From Advenella sp. S44 (lineage in GTDB: Bacteria > Pseudomonadota > Gammaproteobacteria > Burkholderiales > Burkholderiaceae_B), in contig NZ_NEXS01000009.1 in the NCBI RefSeq assembly GCF_002810445.1, forward strand, positions 124,001-188,000: a stretch of 64,000 bases of DNA, given 5' to 3'. Below are positions 18,507-28,477 of this stretch, piece after piece. The position numbers and the translations under genes were made by a program. The notes beneath the pieces are model-generated. The model saw nothing but the letters and a program-made list of their open reading frames with translations, made no database searches and was not told where the DNA came from. The stretch's first letter is position 1, and every line of letters starts with the position of its first letter.

Positions 18507-19991
18507 TCACTTTTCTTCGTCATCAAACCAGTGCGCCCGGGCGCGCATGATAATTTCGCTGGCCTGCTCATCTGTCATACCCGTGATTTCAGCCAGTTCG
18601 TCGGTCGCAAGTTCGGCCAGATCGTCAAGCGTTGCCACGCCGGCGTCGCCTAAAGTGGCGATCAGTTCCGGGGTCAAGCCTTCGATATCCAGCAGATCTT
18701 GCGCTGTTTCAACCCGCTCTTCCTGGGCAATGGCCTCGGTCAGCAGGGCAGTACGTGCGCGATTGCGCAATTCGTTGACGGTCTCTTCATCGAAGCCGTC
18801 AATTTCCAGCAATTCCTGGATAGGGACATAAGCCACTTCTTCCAGTCCGGTAAAGCCTTCATCGATCAGAATGTCAGCCACCTGTTCGTCCACGTCGAGC
18901 CGTTCCATGAACATGCTGCGCTGGCCACTACGCTCTTGCTCCTGGCGATTCTGGTTCTCTTCGGGTGTCATGATGTTGATCTGCCAACCGGTCAGCTCTG
19001 ATGCCAGACGCACGTTCTGACCGCGCGAGCCGATCGCCTTGGGCAAATTCTCGCCATCGACTACGACATCCATCGCGTGCTTGTCTTCGTCCACCACAAT
19101 GGATTCGACTGCGGCCGGCGCCAGTGCGCCGATGACAAACTCGGCTGGCTCATCGGCCCACAATACGATATCGACTTGCTCGCCACCCAGTTCATTACGA
19201 ACAGCGGTAACGCGAGAACCGCGCATGCCTACGCATGTGCCGATAGGATCAATACGCTTGTCATATGCCACAACTGCAATTTTAGCGCGAAGTCCGGGGT
19301 CACGGGCCGCTGCCTTGATTTCAAGCAAACCTTGCTCGATTTCAGGAACTTCGTTTTCAAACAATTCACGGATAAATTCAGGGGCAGTACGGGACAACAG
19401 TACCTGCTGCCCTCTAGCCGCACGATCTACCTTGGCGACCCAGGCGCGAACGCGGTCACCAACCCGCAGATTCTCTTTGGGTATCATTTCGGAACGAGGC
19501 AGGCGCGCTTCGATCTTGCCGGTCTCAATAATGGCATCGCCTTTATCCAGGCGCTTGATCGTGCCGGAAATAATCGTTTCGCCGCGATCCAGAAAGTCAT
19601 TCAATACCTGCTCTCTTTCGGCATCGCGGATTTTCTGAATAATTGCCTGCTTGGCAGCCTGCGCACCAATACGCCCGAATTCGATGGGCTCCAGCGGATC
19701 TTCCAAATATTCACCTTCCTGGATACCAGGTCGGATTTCCTGCGCTTCAGACAACAGTTCCTGCCGATCCGGCTCCTGCAGTCCCGCTTCATCGGGCACC
19801 ACCAACCAGCGTCTGTACCCCTCATGCGAGCCATTTGCGCGGTCAATGACAACACGAATATCAGCGTCGTCCTTGAAGCGCTTTTTCATCGCAGAGGCAA
19901 GCGCATTTTCAAGCGCACCAAATACGACCTCACGCGATACGTTTTTTTCACGTGCCAATGCATCTACAAGCAGAAGAATTTCGCGACTCAT
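18507..19991 (-). CDS. nusA: Transcription termination/antitermination factor NusA
   Basis: A 494-residue RNA polymerase partner. Domains in order: N-terminal polymerase-binding domain ([18 protein letters not shown]), S1 domain (about 135-200, [16 protein letters not shown]), KH1 and KH2 (about 230-345, with [12 protein letters not shown] and [12 protein letters not shown]), and two acidic repeats at the C-terminus (about 365-490), as in gammaproteobacterial NusA. Its start overlaps the rimP stop by 4 bases. NusA acts on its own leader in E. coli; the terminator-like hairpin before rimP would suit the same logic here. Confidence 0.97.
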   Translation of the reverse strand: MSREILLLVDALAREKNVSREVVFGALENALASAMKKRFKDDADIRVVIDRANGSHEGYRRWLVVPDEAGLQEPDRQELLSEAQEIRPGIQEGEYLEDPLEPIEFGRIGAQAAKQAIIQKIRDAEREQVLNDFLDRGETIISGTIKRLDKGDAIIETGKIEARLPRSEMIPKENLRVGDRVRAWVAKVDRAARGQQVLLSRTAPEFIRELFENEVPEIEQGLLEIKAAARDPGLRAKIAVVAYDKRIDPIGTCVGMRGSRVTAVRNELGGEQVDIVLWADEPAEFVIGALAPAAVESIVVDEDKHAMDVVVDGENLPKAIGSRGQNVRLASELTGWQINIMTPEENQNRQEQERSGQRSMFMERLDVDEQVADILIDEGFTGLEEVAYVPIQELLEIDGFDEETVNELRNRARTALLTEAIAQEERVETAQDLLDIEGLTPELIATLGDAGVATLDDLAELATDELAEITGMTDEQASEIIMRARAHWFDDEEK

Positions 19992-20476
19992 CGCTTTTTA
20001 CCCTTGAAATCAAGAACCGGATCCAGCTTTGCCTTTTCGATATCATCGAAGGCAAACTCAATTGTCTGTGTCTCGTTCTTTTTAATGTCAAATTCCAGAC
20101 AGAACATCTCTGTCGGCGCACCATCTGAACTATCTTTGTGCCGCAGAATACCGGCAAATACCTTGCGATTGTCCTGCGGTTCCCGCAATTTTACTTCTAC
20201 ACGCGCCTGCTGCGAAGCGAACCGATCGAAATCCCGACGAGTGCGCAACGGCCGATCGACTCCCGGGGAGCCGACTTCAAGCCGTTTGTATTCAACGTTT
20301 TCTACCTCGAATACGCGCGAAAGCTGCCGCGAAACCTGTTCACAGTCTTCGATCGTAACGCCGCCCTCGCGGTCGATTGTGACCCGCAACAGTCCAAGGG
20401 CCGCCCGTTCGACATCAACAAGTTCGACACCAAGGCCGGCAATTGCCTGTTCGGTAAGTGTGTATAAATCCGTCAT
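19988..20476 (-). CDS. rimP: Ribosome maturation factor RimP
   Basis: A 162-residue factor for 30S assembly. Family features: [23 protein letters not shown], the [16 protein letters not shown] helix and the [21 protein letters not shown] block. The ATG at 20476 is the family start; the open frame beyond it, to 20569, crosses a terminator hairpin and is not protein-like. The only Shine-Dalgarno-like bases (GGAAAAGG) lie in the loop and stem of that hairpin, so initiation may depend on hairpin opening. First gene of rimP-nusA-infB-rbfA-truB-typA. Confidence 0.95.
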   Translation of the reverse strand: MTDLYTLTEQAIAGLGVELVDVERAALGLLRVTIDREGGVTIEDCEQVSRQLSRVFEVENVEYKRLEVGSPGVDRPLRTRRDFDRFASQQARVEVKLREPQDNRKVFAGILRHKDSSDGAPTEMFCLEFDIKKNETQTIEFAFDDIEKAKLDPVLDFKGKKR

Positions 20477-20481
20477 ACAAT

Positions 20482-20508
20482 AAAAAAATGGGCCTTTTCC
20501 AGCCCATT
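20482..20508 (-). terminator. Terminator-like leader hairpin directly before rimP
   Basis: On the minus strand a perfect 7-bp stem (CAATGGGC side at 20502-20508 pairing with 20487-20493) closes the loop TGGAAAAG and runs into seven T residues that end 5 bases before the rimP ATG. The structure has the form of an intrinsic terminator and also holds the only ribosome-binding-like bases. It may attenuate the whole operon; that is inferred. Confidence 0.65.
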
Positions 20509-20983
20509 GTTGATTACAGTTATGCGCGCAAAAAAAACCGCAGATGCAGCAATTTGCAGATGCAGCCATTTTTTGGCAGACTACCCGACATTTCTACCTG
20601 GCCAGCCCCATAAAAGCCGTTTGCCTGCAAAAACAAGGTATACATAGCTGTTTCTGGTTATGTTTTTATGCCTGGTATCCCATACAGTGCACTGCGGCTT
20701 CCCATTTTTTGGGTCGCCCCAGCGTCACGCCGTGCCATTGACCTTGTGGCAAAACCACCGCACAAAGCCCGCAAAGAACAAAAAGCCTATAGAGCCAATA
20801 TAAATAAAGCCCAAAAGCCTATTGCCTGACACGCAAATTCGGCAAAAACACTAACCTAGCAATTAGTTAATCAGAAATTATAACAGAATAATCAATACTT
20901 TACTATTTATTCAGCGAGATATCAATTTGACGGCCGCCGGCCCGCCAGCGCGCCCCTGCTATGGCGCCGCGCTTGCGACGGAC
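20509..20983. other. Leader region of the rimP operon
   Basis: About 475 bases with no gene between the rluB stop and the rimP hairpin. It is AT-rich toward rluB (20820-20930). An 11-bp direct repeat, GCAGATGCAGC, occurs at 20540-20550 and 20556-20566, next to a run of eight A (T on the operon strand). It should hold the operon promoter, which I could not place. Confidence 0.45.
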
Positions 20984-22642
20984 CTATCTGCCGTTGCGAT
21001 TGCGCCCAAGGAAGGCAAGCTGGGATTCGTGCGCAGACGGCCCGGAGGGCTGCCACTCATCGCGGTTACGCGACGGCGCCTGCCTGGAATTAGAGCGTCC
21101 GCCAGCGTTGCCGCCACGCCCACCGCTTTTTCCGTTACGGGGCTGTTCGGCCTTATCTGTATGCCTGGCACCGCCACGACCTTCAACAGGTCCGGTCGAA
21201 CGTCGATTATTGTAAGGCCCGGCACCGTTGCGACCCTGACGCCCAGCACCTACACCACCCGGCGCAGCACCTGTGCGACCATTGCCATGGTTGCGACCAT
21301 GATTCGGGCGAGCGCCCGGGCCATGAGCACGGGTCTTGGCCGGCGTTTCAAAACCCGGAGGCATGGCGTTATCATGAGAGATGGGCTGCCGGGGACGGCG
21401 CTGGTCTGAATCATCGTCTTCCTTGATCAAGCCGGTTTGAATCATGAGCGCGCTAACCAGCGCCGGATCAAGCTCTTCCCACCGACCGCGCTTCAGATTA
21501 CGGGGCAATACGATGTCGCCGAAACGAGTGCGAATCAGGCGGCTTACCGTAACACCTACCGCCTCGAACATCCGCCGCACTTCGCGGTTACGACCCTCTT
21601 GCAAGGTTACGCGAAACCAGCGGTTACTGCCTTCGCCGCCGATAAACTCCATACTTGTAAAGGACGCCGCACCGTCTTCAAGCACGATACCCTTAACCAG
21701 ACTTTCACGCTGAGCATCCGTCATCTCGCCCAATACCCGCACTGCATACTCGCGCTCATTGCCAAAGCGAGGATGCATAAAGCGATGAGCCAGATCGCCC
21801 GACGTGGTAAATATCAGCAAACCTTCCGTATTGAGATCCAGACGACCAACAGAAATCCATTTACCGGTACGCATCTTGGGCAAACGCGAGAATACCGAAG
21901 CACGACCCTCGGGATCATCGTGACTGACGATCTCTCCGGCAGGCTTGTGATACAGAATGACTCGCGGAGGGCGCTTCGCATTGGGCCGGGTCACCAGCTG
22001 ACCATTGACACGGACCTGATCCTGCGGACCCACCCGCTGACCGATATGAGCCGGCTCTCCGTTGACCGAAACACGCCCGGCAATAATGAGCTCTTCCATA
22101 TCGCGGCGCGACCCCACCCCAGCGTCTGCAAGAACCTTATGCAACTTGGGGTTGATCGCATCACTATTGAGAATTTTATTGAGTTTCTGCTCCAGACCCG
22201 CGGCGCCGTTTAAATAGGCCAGCGCCTGATCCGCATCCTGCTCTTCCTGGGCAGCGGTAAACGGGCTGGCAGCCTGCTGCGCCTGGCGCGGTGGCTGAAC
22301 ACGCCCCTTGCCGCCGCCAGCGCGCGAACCCGCAGCGCGCGAGCCGGAAGTGCGTCGCGGGCGTGCCGGCGCTTTTTTCACCGGCGCAGAATGGGTTTCG
22401 ACTGCCACTTCGGGCTGTTCCGCTTTATCGACGACCGCATCGGCACGACGCCGACGAAACGGCGTGCGCAACTTGCGCCCCTTGCCCTTCTGGCGCCCTT
22501 CGGCTTCAGAGGCGGCACCCGGGTGTTCTGCGCCCTGTACCGTAATTACTCTGGCAGCAGAATCATTGTCGTATTCGTTTGTACGGCTTGAACGCGTTTC
22601 ATTTGAATTGTTTTCCGCTTCAACGTGATCCGAACTCTTCAT
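20984..22642 (-). CDS. rluB: 23S rRNA pseudouridine-2605 synthase RluB, with long basic tails
   Basis: A 552-residue RsuA/RluB-family enzyme. The core covers about 160-390: an S4 RNA-binding domain ([20 protein letters not shown]), then the catalytic domain with the active Asp in [15 protein letters not shown], then [15 protein letters not shown]. Outside the core there are about 150 low-complexity residues at the N-terminus, rich in Arg, Lys, Pro and Ala, and about 150 at the C-terminus rich in Arg, Gly and Asn, an RGG-like tail likely to bind RNA. Such tails are common in Burkholderiales RluB. It begins 21 bases after scpB. Confidence 0.94.
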   Translation of the reverse strand: MKSSDHVEAENNSNETRSSRTNEYDNDSAARVITVQGAEHPGAASEAEGRQKGKGRKLRTPFRRRRADAVVDKAEQPEVAVETHSAPVKKAPARPRRTSGSRAAGSRAGGGKGRVQPPRQAQQAASPFTAAQEEQDADQALAYLNGAAGLEQKLNKILNSDAINPKLHKVLADAGVGSRRDMEELIIAGRVSVNGEPAHIGQRVGPQDQVRVNGQLVTRPNAKRPPRVILYHKPAGEIVSHDDPEGRASVFSRLPKMRTGKWISVGRLDLNTEGLLIFTTSGDLAHRFMHPRFGNEREYAVRVLGEMTDAQRESLVKGIVLEDGAASFTSMEFIGGEGSNRWFRVTLQEGRNREVRRMFEAVGVTVSRLIRTRFGDIVLPRNLKRGRWEELDPALVSALMIQTGLIKEDDDSDQRRPRQPISHDNAMPPGFETPAKTRAHGPGARPNHGRNHGNGRTGAAPGGVGAGRQGRNGAGPYNNRRSTGPVEGRGGARHTDKAEQPRNGKSGGRGGNAGGRSNSRQAPSRNRDEWQPSGPSAHESQLAFLGRNRNGR

Positions 22643-22663
22643 TATGTTGGTAACTCCAAAAAA

Positions 22664-23722
22664 CTATGTTTTATTTTTTAAATCGTCGTTTTGATTATCA
22701 CTCGCCTCCCGATCTGATGAAGTTTCATCAGCAGGATCAACGTTATGATCGTCTGGCTGTTCAATTTGCGATGTCGAATCCGGGTCGGACCCGCCCGACA
22801 TCTGCGGGGCGGCTGATGCAGTCTCTGTCACATCAGTCATTTCTTCGCTCACGTCGCCTTCGGCGATGTGCTGCTGCGTCTTTCCGAAGTCCTGCGCCTG
22901 TGCTGCGGCCGCAGGAACGTTCTCGCCTGTCTGTATACCGGCATCATCCAATACGTCGCCAGCCAGCGCTGTCGTATCACCAGCCGCTGCTGCTCCCGTA
23001 TCGGGCAGCGGATCAACCGGATGGTTGACATCAGCGCTGTCGCCCTGGGTCACCGCTTGCGCAGACGTTTCTGAATCACAAGGATCCGAACCGGCAGCAT
23101 CGGACGCAGATTCATCTGAAACCGAAGATTCTACCTGCTCTTGCGCAGGCATTTGCGTGGCCGCGATATTCATATCCAGTCCGGATAAATCCGGCATGCC
23201 AGCTTCGCCACTATCCAGTACAGGCAGGTCATCAAGCGCCTTTAACCCGAGATCATCGAGAAACTGTTTTGTCGTGCCCAGCAACGCCGGACGCCCAGGG
23301 GCATCGCGATGTCCTAACACGTCTATCCAGCCGCGCTCTTCTAACGTTTTGATAATTTGTGATGAAACCGTGACACCGCGAATATCTTCTATGTCTCCGC
23401 GAGTGACAGGCTGACGCCAGGCAATAATTGCCAGAGTTTCCATGACTGCCCGTGAATATTTGGGCGGTTTTTCCGGATTCAGGCGTTCTAAATACTTTTG
23501 CATCTCGGGCCGACTTTGAAAACGCCAGCCACTTGCCAATTCCGATAATTCTAAACCTTTATCAGCCCATTCGTCTTGCAATACCTGCAACTGTTGCTTA
23601 ATTACATCATTATCAACTTCATCCAAATCAGTGAACAACTTGCGCAAATCCCCTATTTTCATAGGCTCATCGGCACATAGCAAGGCGGTTTCTAGGATTT
23701 TTTGAGATAAATTCTGGTCCAT
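22664..23722 (-). CDS. scpB: Segregation and condensation protein B
   Basis: A 352-residue partner of SMC and ScpA in chromosome condensation. Two winged-helix domains occupy about 1-175 ([51 protein letters not shown], a strong ScpB signature; [20 protein letters not shown]). The remaining 170 residues are an acidic, Asp/Ser/Thr-rich disordered tail, much longer than in the basic ScpB (about 190 residues). scpA would be expected upstream but is not in this direction; an initiator tRNA stands there instead. Confidence 0.94.
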   Translation of the reverse strand: MDQNLSQKILETALLCADEPMKIGDLRKLFTDLDEVDNDVIKQQLQVLQDEWADKGLELSELASGWRFQSRPEMQKYLERLNPEKPPKYSRAVMETLAIIAWRQPVTRGDIEDIRGVTVSSQIIKTLEERGWIDVLGHRDAPGRPALLGTTKQFLDDLGLKALDDLPVLDSGEAGMPDLSGLDMNIAATQMPAQEQVESSVSDESASDAAGSDPCDSETSAQAVTQGDSADVNHPVDPLPDTGAAAAGDTTALAGDVLDDAGIQTGENVPAAAAQAQDFGKTQQHIAEGDVSEEMTDVTETASAAPQMSGGSDPDSTSQIEQPDDHNVDPADETSSDREASDNQNDDLKNKT

Positions 23723-23747
23723 GATCTGTCGCTTTGTATTATCAGAC

Positions 23748-23776
23748 TTGCATCATAACTCAAATTGGGCTAATAT
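23748..23776 (+). promoter_or_regulatory. Sigma-70 promoter of the initiator tRNA
   Basis: TTGCAT at 23748-23753, a spacer of exactly 17 bases, and TAATAT at 23771-23776. Transcription would start near 23783, about 14 bases before the mature tRNA. Confidence 0.7.
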
Positions 23777-23796
23777 TCTTTTCTTACACAGACAGA

Positions 23797-23873
<77 letters not shown>

Positions 23874-23877
23874 CACT

Positions 23878-23914
23878 ATACGGCTCAAGCGCAACTAAAG
23901 CACTTGAGCCGTAT
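23878..23914 (+). terminator. Terminator of tRNA-fMet
   Basis: A perfect 12-bp stem (ATACGGCTCAAG at 23878-23889 region, complement at 23903-23914) begins 4 bases after the tRNA CCA and is followed by TCATTTTC. Confidence 0.8.
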
Positions 23915-23981
23915 TCATTTTCAGGCCCAGTTTCTTTGCCTGGCGCCTTCAGTTCAATCCAACCGAAAATACCTTGCAAAA

Positions 23982-24023
23982 TTGACCATGCTGGCGGCGC
24001 ATTTGACCATGCCGGCGGCACAT
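23982..24023. repeat. Two tandem 21-bp repeats
   Basis: Units at 23982-24002 and 24003-24023 differ at only two positions; both begin TTGACCATGC and end GCGGC(A/G)CAT. Multiple short repeats with GACC cores are typical of the ends of IS21-family elements, so this may be a leftover IS end. That reading is a guess. Confidence 0.8.
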
Positions 24024-24274
24024 TACTGGCCCATTTCTGCATTCAGTTTTAACAATAATTGCTTGAACGTCTTCTGACTATTCGGAATCTGAACATGGTG
24101 GCTCGCCTTGAGCAAATCCCCGGCGATCAACAATTGATCTCTTTTGGGCCTCAAGCGCATTCAAGCGGGCGACCACTCACAATAAGTTTTTTGGATCGTC
24201 TTGGCGGGCACAAAAGCCCGCCGCCACCGCGACATTGTCCTTGTCATTACGGTACGAACTGATACCTCCCTTTT

Positions 24275-24311
24275 ATATAGGACTGCCGTTTTAGATATAG
24301 GACTGCCGTTT
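24275..24311. repeat. Two 17-bp direct repeats
   Basis: ATATAGGACTGCCGTTT occurs at 24275-24291 and again at 24295-24311, period 20 bp. No dyad symmetry is evident. It lies about 110 bp beyond the stop of the autotransporter gene, so it is not that gene's promoter. Confidence 0.85.
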
Positions 24312-24417
24312 GAAGAGCGTTGTTTGATGACACTCGGCGTCGCGCCCCGTTTTTTGCTTGATTGGCGCATCATGAAGGGGGCACCAAGGCCTTTGCGGCC
24401 GACTTGTTTTTACCTGC

Positions 24418-25482
24418 TTACCAGGCCAGATTAAAGCCAGCAGCGGCGCCGAGACCACCGGCCGAATCCCACGATGCGTTCAGACGAATGTTGCTGTTCT
24501 TTCCGGCTCGCAACGATAGACCAGAAGCCAGTGCGATCTGATTACGATACGTTGCCATTGCCATGCCGAAAGACCGGTTTGCATCTGCTGGAGGTGGTGT
24601 TAATGCGGTCATTGCCATAGCCCCCGAGACACCGGCATACGCCCGCCTGCGAAACTGCCTGACCTGCGACTGTAACTGGCCAAAGCGCTGATCCGTATAT
24701 TGATTGGCCCGTTTCACAGCATTGACTTCTGCTCGTTCGCTGCGCAGTTCTGTAAATGCATTTGCATTGGAAAGTACAGAACGACCGATTTCTTCACTGT
24801 ACTCTTTGGCGTTTTCCAAAGTGGTCTGATTGGTACGATCTGCATATGATCTTGCTTGTGAGAGCAAGTGCTGATCCTGCTGGGCACGCTCTGCCTTGAC
24901 TAACTGCTGCATATATTGCTTGCCTTGCGCCAGCGCATCTTTCTTTAATGCATCGCTATATTGTTTAGCCTGCGCCAGTGCATCGTTCTTTAGTGCCTCA
25001 CTATATTGCTTGCCTTGCGCCAGTACGTCATTTTTTATTGTGTCGCTATATTGTTGGGCGATGGCAATGGCCTGGTTACTGGATGAATCGAAGTAAGCCT
25101 TCACTTCATTTATCTGACGCATGGTGGCCGCCTCGTCGTCATTGACGCCGTCTCGCAGACCTGACAGCCGGCGCGAACCGAAGTTCACATCGCCGTCGAC
25201 ATGCGACTGGGAACCCTGTCCAATGGCAATGCCGCCATTGGTGGCCGAGGTCCCATCCAAACCTATCATTGTTTTTTTCGAACCGATGGCAATACTGCCG
25301 TTTCCACTGGCGTTTGTTCCCCAGCCTATGGCCACCGCACCGGTGCCTTGGGCTTCAGCCTTATAGCCAAGTTGCGTGGAAAGCGGCTCGCCCTGTTCGG
25401 CGACAGCGTACTGACAAAACAGCAACATGGATGTAAAGGCCATTACGGTCACTTGCTGTATCGTTTTATTGTGTGTATGCAT
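24418..25482 (-). CDS. Short trimeric autotransporter adhesin, YadA-like
   Basis: A 354-residue surface protein of type Vc secretion. In order: a long signal peptide (cleavage near VAEQG, about residue 28); a head with YadA-type repeats (GAVAIGWGTNASGNGSIAIG, GGIAIGQGSQSHVDG); a neck (VNFGSRRLSGLRDGVND); a coiled-coil stalk with 15-residue repeats around QYS(D/E)(A/T)(I/L)K; and a C-terminal YadA anchor of four beta strands (about 285-354) ending in the aromatic residue of FNLAW. Three copies would form one 12-strand barrel in the outer membrane. It is small for the family. It stands alone; the repeated stalk could change length by slippage in 45-bp steps. Confidence 0.92.
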   Translation of the reverse strand: MHTHNKTIQQVTVMAFTSMLLFCQYAVAEQGEPLSTQLGYKAEAQGTGAVAIGWGTNASGNGSIAIGSKKTMIGLDGTSATNGGIAIGQGSQSHVDGDVNFGSRRLSGLRDGVNDDEAATMRQINEVKAYFDSSSNQAIAIAQQYSDTIKNDVLAQGKQYSEALKNDALAQAKQYSDALKKDALAQGKQYMQQLVKAERAQQDQHLLSQARSYADRTNQTTLENAKEYSEEIGRSVLSNANAFTELRSERAEVNAVKRANQYTDQRFGQLQSQVRQFRRRAYAGVSGAMAMTALTPPPADANRSFGMAMATYRNQIALASGLSLRAGKNSNIRLNASWDSAGGLGAAAGFNLAW

Positions 25483-25893
25483 ACAAATTTCTCTCTGGTT
25501 GAATCAATATTTGCGCCTACACGCGCTTGATCCACTCCATGAACAGGAGTCGATTCTGCGTCCTGTGGCGGCAAAAATATTCTAGTGATTCAAAGAGAAT
25601 GGAAAAATCCGTAAATGCCGAAAGAAAGGCGTAATTTGTTAAAACAACGCGGACCTAATTAGCATAGTCGTCGACGGAGCGCCGCATGCGCCTTCCAACA
25701 AGCAACTGATGCAGCCTGGCGCCCTGCCGCAATAAAACTGAGCTGTGCGCTTTGCCTGGCAACGACAGCGATTCGTTGGCAGGCTGTGCGCGAATGCAGT
25801 ACATTATCCTTCTGGGGATATGCATCAGAATACTTCCCATTTTTTTGGGTGGGCTCTTGCCCCGTCTATCGATCTTTCAAAGGCAATAAATTT
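25483..25893. other. Divergent promoter region, adhesin and dehalogenase
   Basis: About 410 bases with no gene. It must hold the promoters of both flanking genes. An open frame reaching back to 25786 joins the dehalogenase but lacks family sequence there. I see no clear operator or hairpin. Confidence 0.4.
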
Positions 25894-26658
25894 ATGACAG
25901 AAGAAATAGGGCCTGATTTGCACGCACTTGTGTTCGATGTATTCGGAACCGTCGTAGATTGGCGCAACGGCGTGATCAGAGAGGTAAGCTCGTTCGCCCG
26001 CGAGCATGGACTCAACGGCATTGACCCTGCAGCGTTCGCGGATATGTGGCGCAGTCATTACGTCCCGTCCATGCTTGAGGTACGCAGTGGCAGACGCCCC
26101 TTTACCCGACTGGATGTGCTGCACCGGGAGAATCTGGAAAAAACCCTGGCAACGTTTGATGTGTCTGTATCCAGCGTGCCTGCAGCAGCCCTGCATGAGT
26201 TGAACCTCGCATGGCACAGGCTGGATCCCTGGCCAGACTCTGTGGCCGGTCTCACCCAGTTAAAAGCGCGGTATATTATCGCGCCGCTGTCAAACGGCAA
26301 TATCCGGCTCATGCTCGACATGGCAAAGCGCAGCGGCCTGCCATGGGATGCCATTCTGGGCGCGGAGACCGCCGGGGCATACAAACCTTCGCCAGAGGCC
26401 TATCTGCGTACAGCAGAGATTCTGGATCTGCAACCCGACCAGATATGCATGGTCGCCGCGCACAATAGTGATCTGGCAGCAGCGCGCCGCTGTGGCATGC
26501 GCACCGCCTTCATCACTCGGACGACAGAACATGGGCCCACGCAGACAACAGACCTTGCGCCGGAAGAAAACTGGGACGTGGTGGCCACCGACATGCTGGA
26601 TCTGGCGCAAAAACTGCACCCGATCCAGGACCAAACCACTGCTGTTAAAGTCAAGTAA
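25894..26658 (+). CDS. Haloacid dehalogenase, type II ((S)-2-haloacid dehalogenase-like, HAD superfamily)
   Basis: A 254-residue HAD hydrolase. Motif I is VFDVFGTVVDWR with nucleophile Asp15; motif II is PLSNGNIRLM near 132; the conserved Lys is in GAYKPSPEAY near 160; motif III is VAAHNSDLAAARRCGM near 187. The pattern DVFGTVVDWR and MVAAHNSDL is characteristic of type II haloacid dehalogenases rather than phosphatases. The substrate is not certain: many such genes in Burkholderiales act on unknown haloacids or related acids. ATG at 25894 follows AAAGG at somewhat long spacing. Confidence 0.88.
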   Translation: MTEEIGPDLHALVFDVFGTVVDWRNGVIREVSSFAREHGLNGIDPAAFADMWRSHYVPSMLEVRSGRRPFTRLDVLHRENLEKTLATFDVSVSSVPAAALHELNLAWHRLDPWPDSVAGLTQLKARYIIAPLSNGNIRLMLDMAKRSGLPWDAILGAETAGAYKPSPEAYLRTAEILDLQPDQICMVAAHNSDLAAARRCGMRTAFITRTTEHGPTQTTDLAPEENWDVVATDMLDLAQKLHPIQDQTTAVKVK

Positions 26659-26964
26659 AAGACAAGGCCGTAGATATTCCGGATTCTTGTAACTATTTAT
26701 ATGGATTTTTTGGCAGCACGCGTTCGCGCAGCGGCAGATCGCGACTAACGCACCAGCAGCCGCCGTGTTCCGACTGTTTCCAACACGTGCAAAAATCCGT
26801 CGCGACTACGACGTTTTTTTTCGTGGTCGGTGTCACTAGCTGCCCCTTTTACCGCAAGTTACATCCTTGACAGTCTGTCCAGCGGGCTGCATGTTACGCT
26901 AAAGACTCTTGTGAAGTGCAGTGTCAATCACTACTTTTCACATTAACGAAGACAGGAGCACAGT
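26659..26964. other. Region upstream of csbD
   Basis: About 305 bases without a gene. A weak hairpin CGTCG/CGACG followed by eight T (26798-26821) may end the dehalogenase transcript. A perfect -35 TTGACA sits near 26869, but a -10 at standard spacing is poor, which would fit an alternative sigma factor or activator control of csbD. Confidence 0.4.
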
Positions 26965-27174
26965 ATGAATAAAGATATTGCAAGCGGAAAATGGGAACAA
27001 ATCAAAGGCTCTGTGAAGCAAACTTGGGGCGACTTGACCGACGATGACGTCGCCCAGGTCAATGGTAGCGCCCAGAAACTGGCAGGCATCCTGCAGGAAA
27101 AATATGGCCGCACCAAAGAGGAAGCAGAAAAACAGGTCGATGAATTCTGGTCCCGTCATAATAACGACGTATAA
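26965..27174 (+). CDS. CsbD-family stress protein (YjbJ-like)
   Basis: A 69-residue acidic, helical protein of the CsbD family, which is induced in general stress in many bacteria; its molecular job is not known. Family marks are the start MNKDIASGKWEQIKGSVKQTWGDLT-type helix and the end GRTKEEAEKQVDEFWSR. An AGGAG ribosome binding site lies 6 bases before the ATG. The gene appears to be transcribed alone. The 275 bases after it (27175-27449) hold nothing recognisable. Confidence 0.93.
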   Translation: MNKDIASGKWEQIKGSVKQTWGDLTDDDVAQVNGSAQKLAGILQEKYGRTKEEAEKQVDEFWSRHNNDV

Positions 27175-27449
27175 CAAGACGTCCAAGTCAGCTTGCTGGT
27201 TTCATTGATACGCTCATCAAACCCGCAAACGTGGCTTGACTGACCCAGGGCTGGCGTATCGCCAGCCGCATCAGATCTTCGTACTCGAACGAAACGCCGC
27301 ATTCTTTGAGACTGCCAGCCAAGTGGCACAAAGACTGCGGCCTTCTTTTTGCCCCGCGCTTTTCCCAGCCAAGGGCGAACGCGGCACTTGAAAGATAGCC
27401 GCACCGGTTCTGCCGACAAGCGGCGAATGAACAAATCCGACGTCCACCG

Positions 27450-28463
27450 TCAACTGTAATAAAACTCATCGGCTTGCGGCAATAGCGTTTGCGGCGTATC
27501 GCCCGCCACAAAAAATACAATACCTGTCTGCTTGGTCTTCTGCACGTGATCCAGCCGCCGGGCAGGATATCGTTGCGAATGAACAATATTGAACAGATAC
27601 AGTTGCGGATCATCGACAAAGCGCAGTAGCGCCTTGGCCCGAATCAGCCGGGTTTCCAGTCTGGCCAATATTTGCTCGATCGCACGATTAAACACGCTGC
27701 GCCGCAACGGCCTGGACAATTCAACTGTAATAGTCCGAATCGCAGAATGCGCGAACACAGGACGCAGTGCACCCGTGCGACCAGGGCGCAGTGCACCCAT
27801 GCGCCCAAGGCGCGGTTGCCCGGTAGACGTTCCCAACGCAACCAGCATATCGCTCACTGCATGGTTGGAGAAAAACGCCGGTATTGCCATGGCCGGCGCA
27901 TCTGTGAATGACGTCGCATTCTGCGTAAATTCACGCACCTGTTCGCGGGTCGCGACATCGGTTCGTGACAGCAATACCAGATCAGCCTGCACCAACTGTC
28001 GGGACCATTCAACGTAAGCGCTCTGTTTATCGGCATTGACAACATCCACGATACAGATACAGCCGTTGTAAAAAAAACGCTCCTTAAGAAAAAAATCGCT
28101 ATACAGCGTAAATCGCAAGGCCGACGGATCCGCCAGACCGCTGGTCTCGACAATAATATGATTGAAACGGGGAATTTTTCGGGCCAGCGCATCGGTAAAC
28201 AACCGTTGCAACGTTGCGCTCATGGAACCTTGCATCTGACAACACAGACATCCCCCTTCAAGTAGAATAACGGAAGCCTGCACGAACGACCAGTTGGCCT
28301 GGTCGATACCCAATTGGCCAATTTCATTGACGATCACAACGGTATTGGCCATACCAGGTTGCTGCAACAGCTGGTTAATAAAGCGGGTTTTGCCGCTACC
28401 CAGAAATCCGGTAACGGCGGTAACAACAATTGTGCCGTTAGAGTCAAATGCAGTCATGGTCAT
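27450..28463 (-). CDS. COG0523/CobW-family metal GTPase
   Basis: A 337-residue G3E GTPase, thought to deliver metal ions such as zinc or cobalt to target proteins. Walker A is GFLGSGKT at 19-26; the metal-binding CxCC motif is GGCLCCQ near 72; ETSGLADPSA and SRTDVA follow. The C-terminal CobW domain lies at about 245-330. Odd point: between the domains there is an imperfect 8-residue repeat (LGRMGALR, PGRTGALR), matching a 24-bp DNA repeat near 27770-27820. There is no His-rich metal-binding tail. No Zur site could be confirmed upstream. It is divergent from the acetyltransferase gene. Confidence 0.88.
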   Translation of the reverse strand: MTMTAFDSNGTIVVTAVTGFLGSGKTRFINQLLQQPGMANTVVIVNEIGQLGIDQANWSFVQASVILLEGGCLCCQMQGSMSATLQRLFTDALARKIPRFNHIIVETSGLADPSALRFTLYSDFFLKERFFYNGCICIVDVVNADKQSAYVEWSRQLVQADLVLLSRTDVATREQVREFTQNATSFTDAPAMAIPAFFSNHAVSDMLVALGTSTGQPRLGRMGALRPGRTGALRPVFAHSAIRTITVELSRPLRRSVFNRAIEQILARLETRLIRAKALLRFVDDPQLYLFNIVHSQRYPARRLDHVQKTKQTGIVFFVAGDTPQTLLPQADEFYYS

Positions 28464-28477
28464 TCAAGGAGTCTGAA

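Larger units (their letters stand above)
23915..24417. other. Non-coding stretch with repeats, possible insertion-sequence scar
   Basis: About 500 bases between the tRNA terminator and the autotransporter with no credible gene on either strand. It holds two separate direct repeats (annotated at 23982 and 24275). The layout, just 3' of a tRNA and before an adhesin gene, suits the edge of an old insertion, but no transposase or integrase fragment can be read with confidence. Confidence 0.4.

Noticed and set aside
19077-20483. Open frame of 468 codons on the plus strand
   Set aside because: Antisense to nusA and rimP, both certain; no family features.
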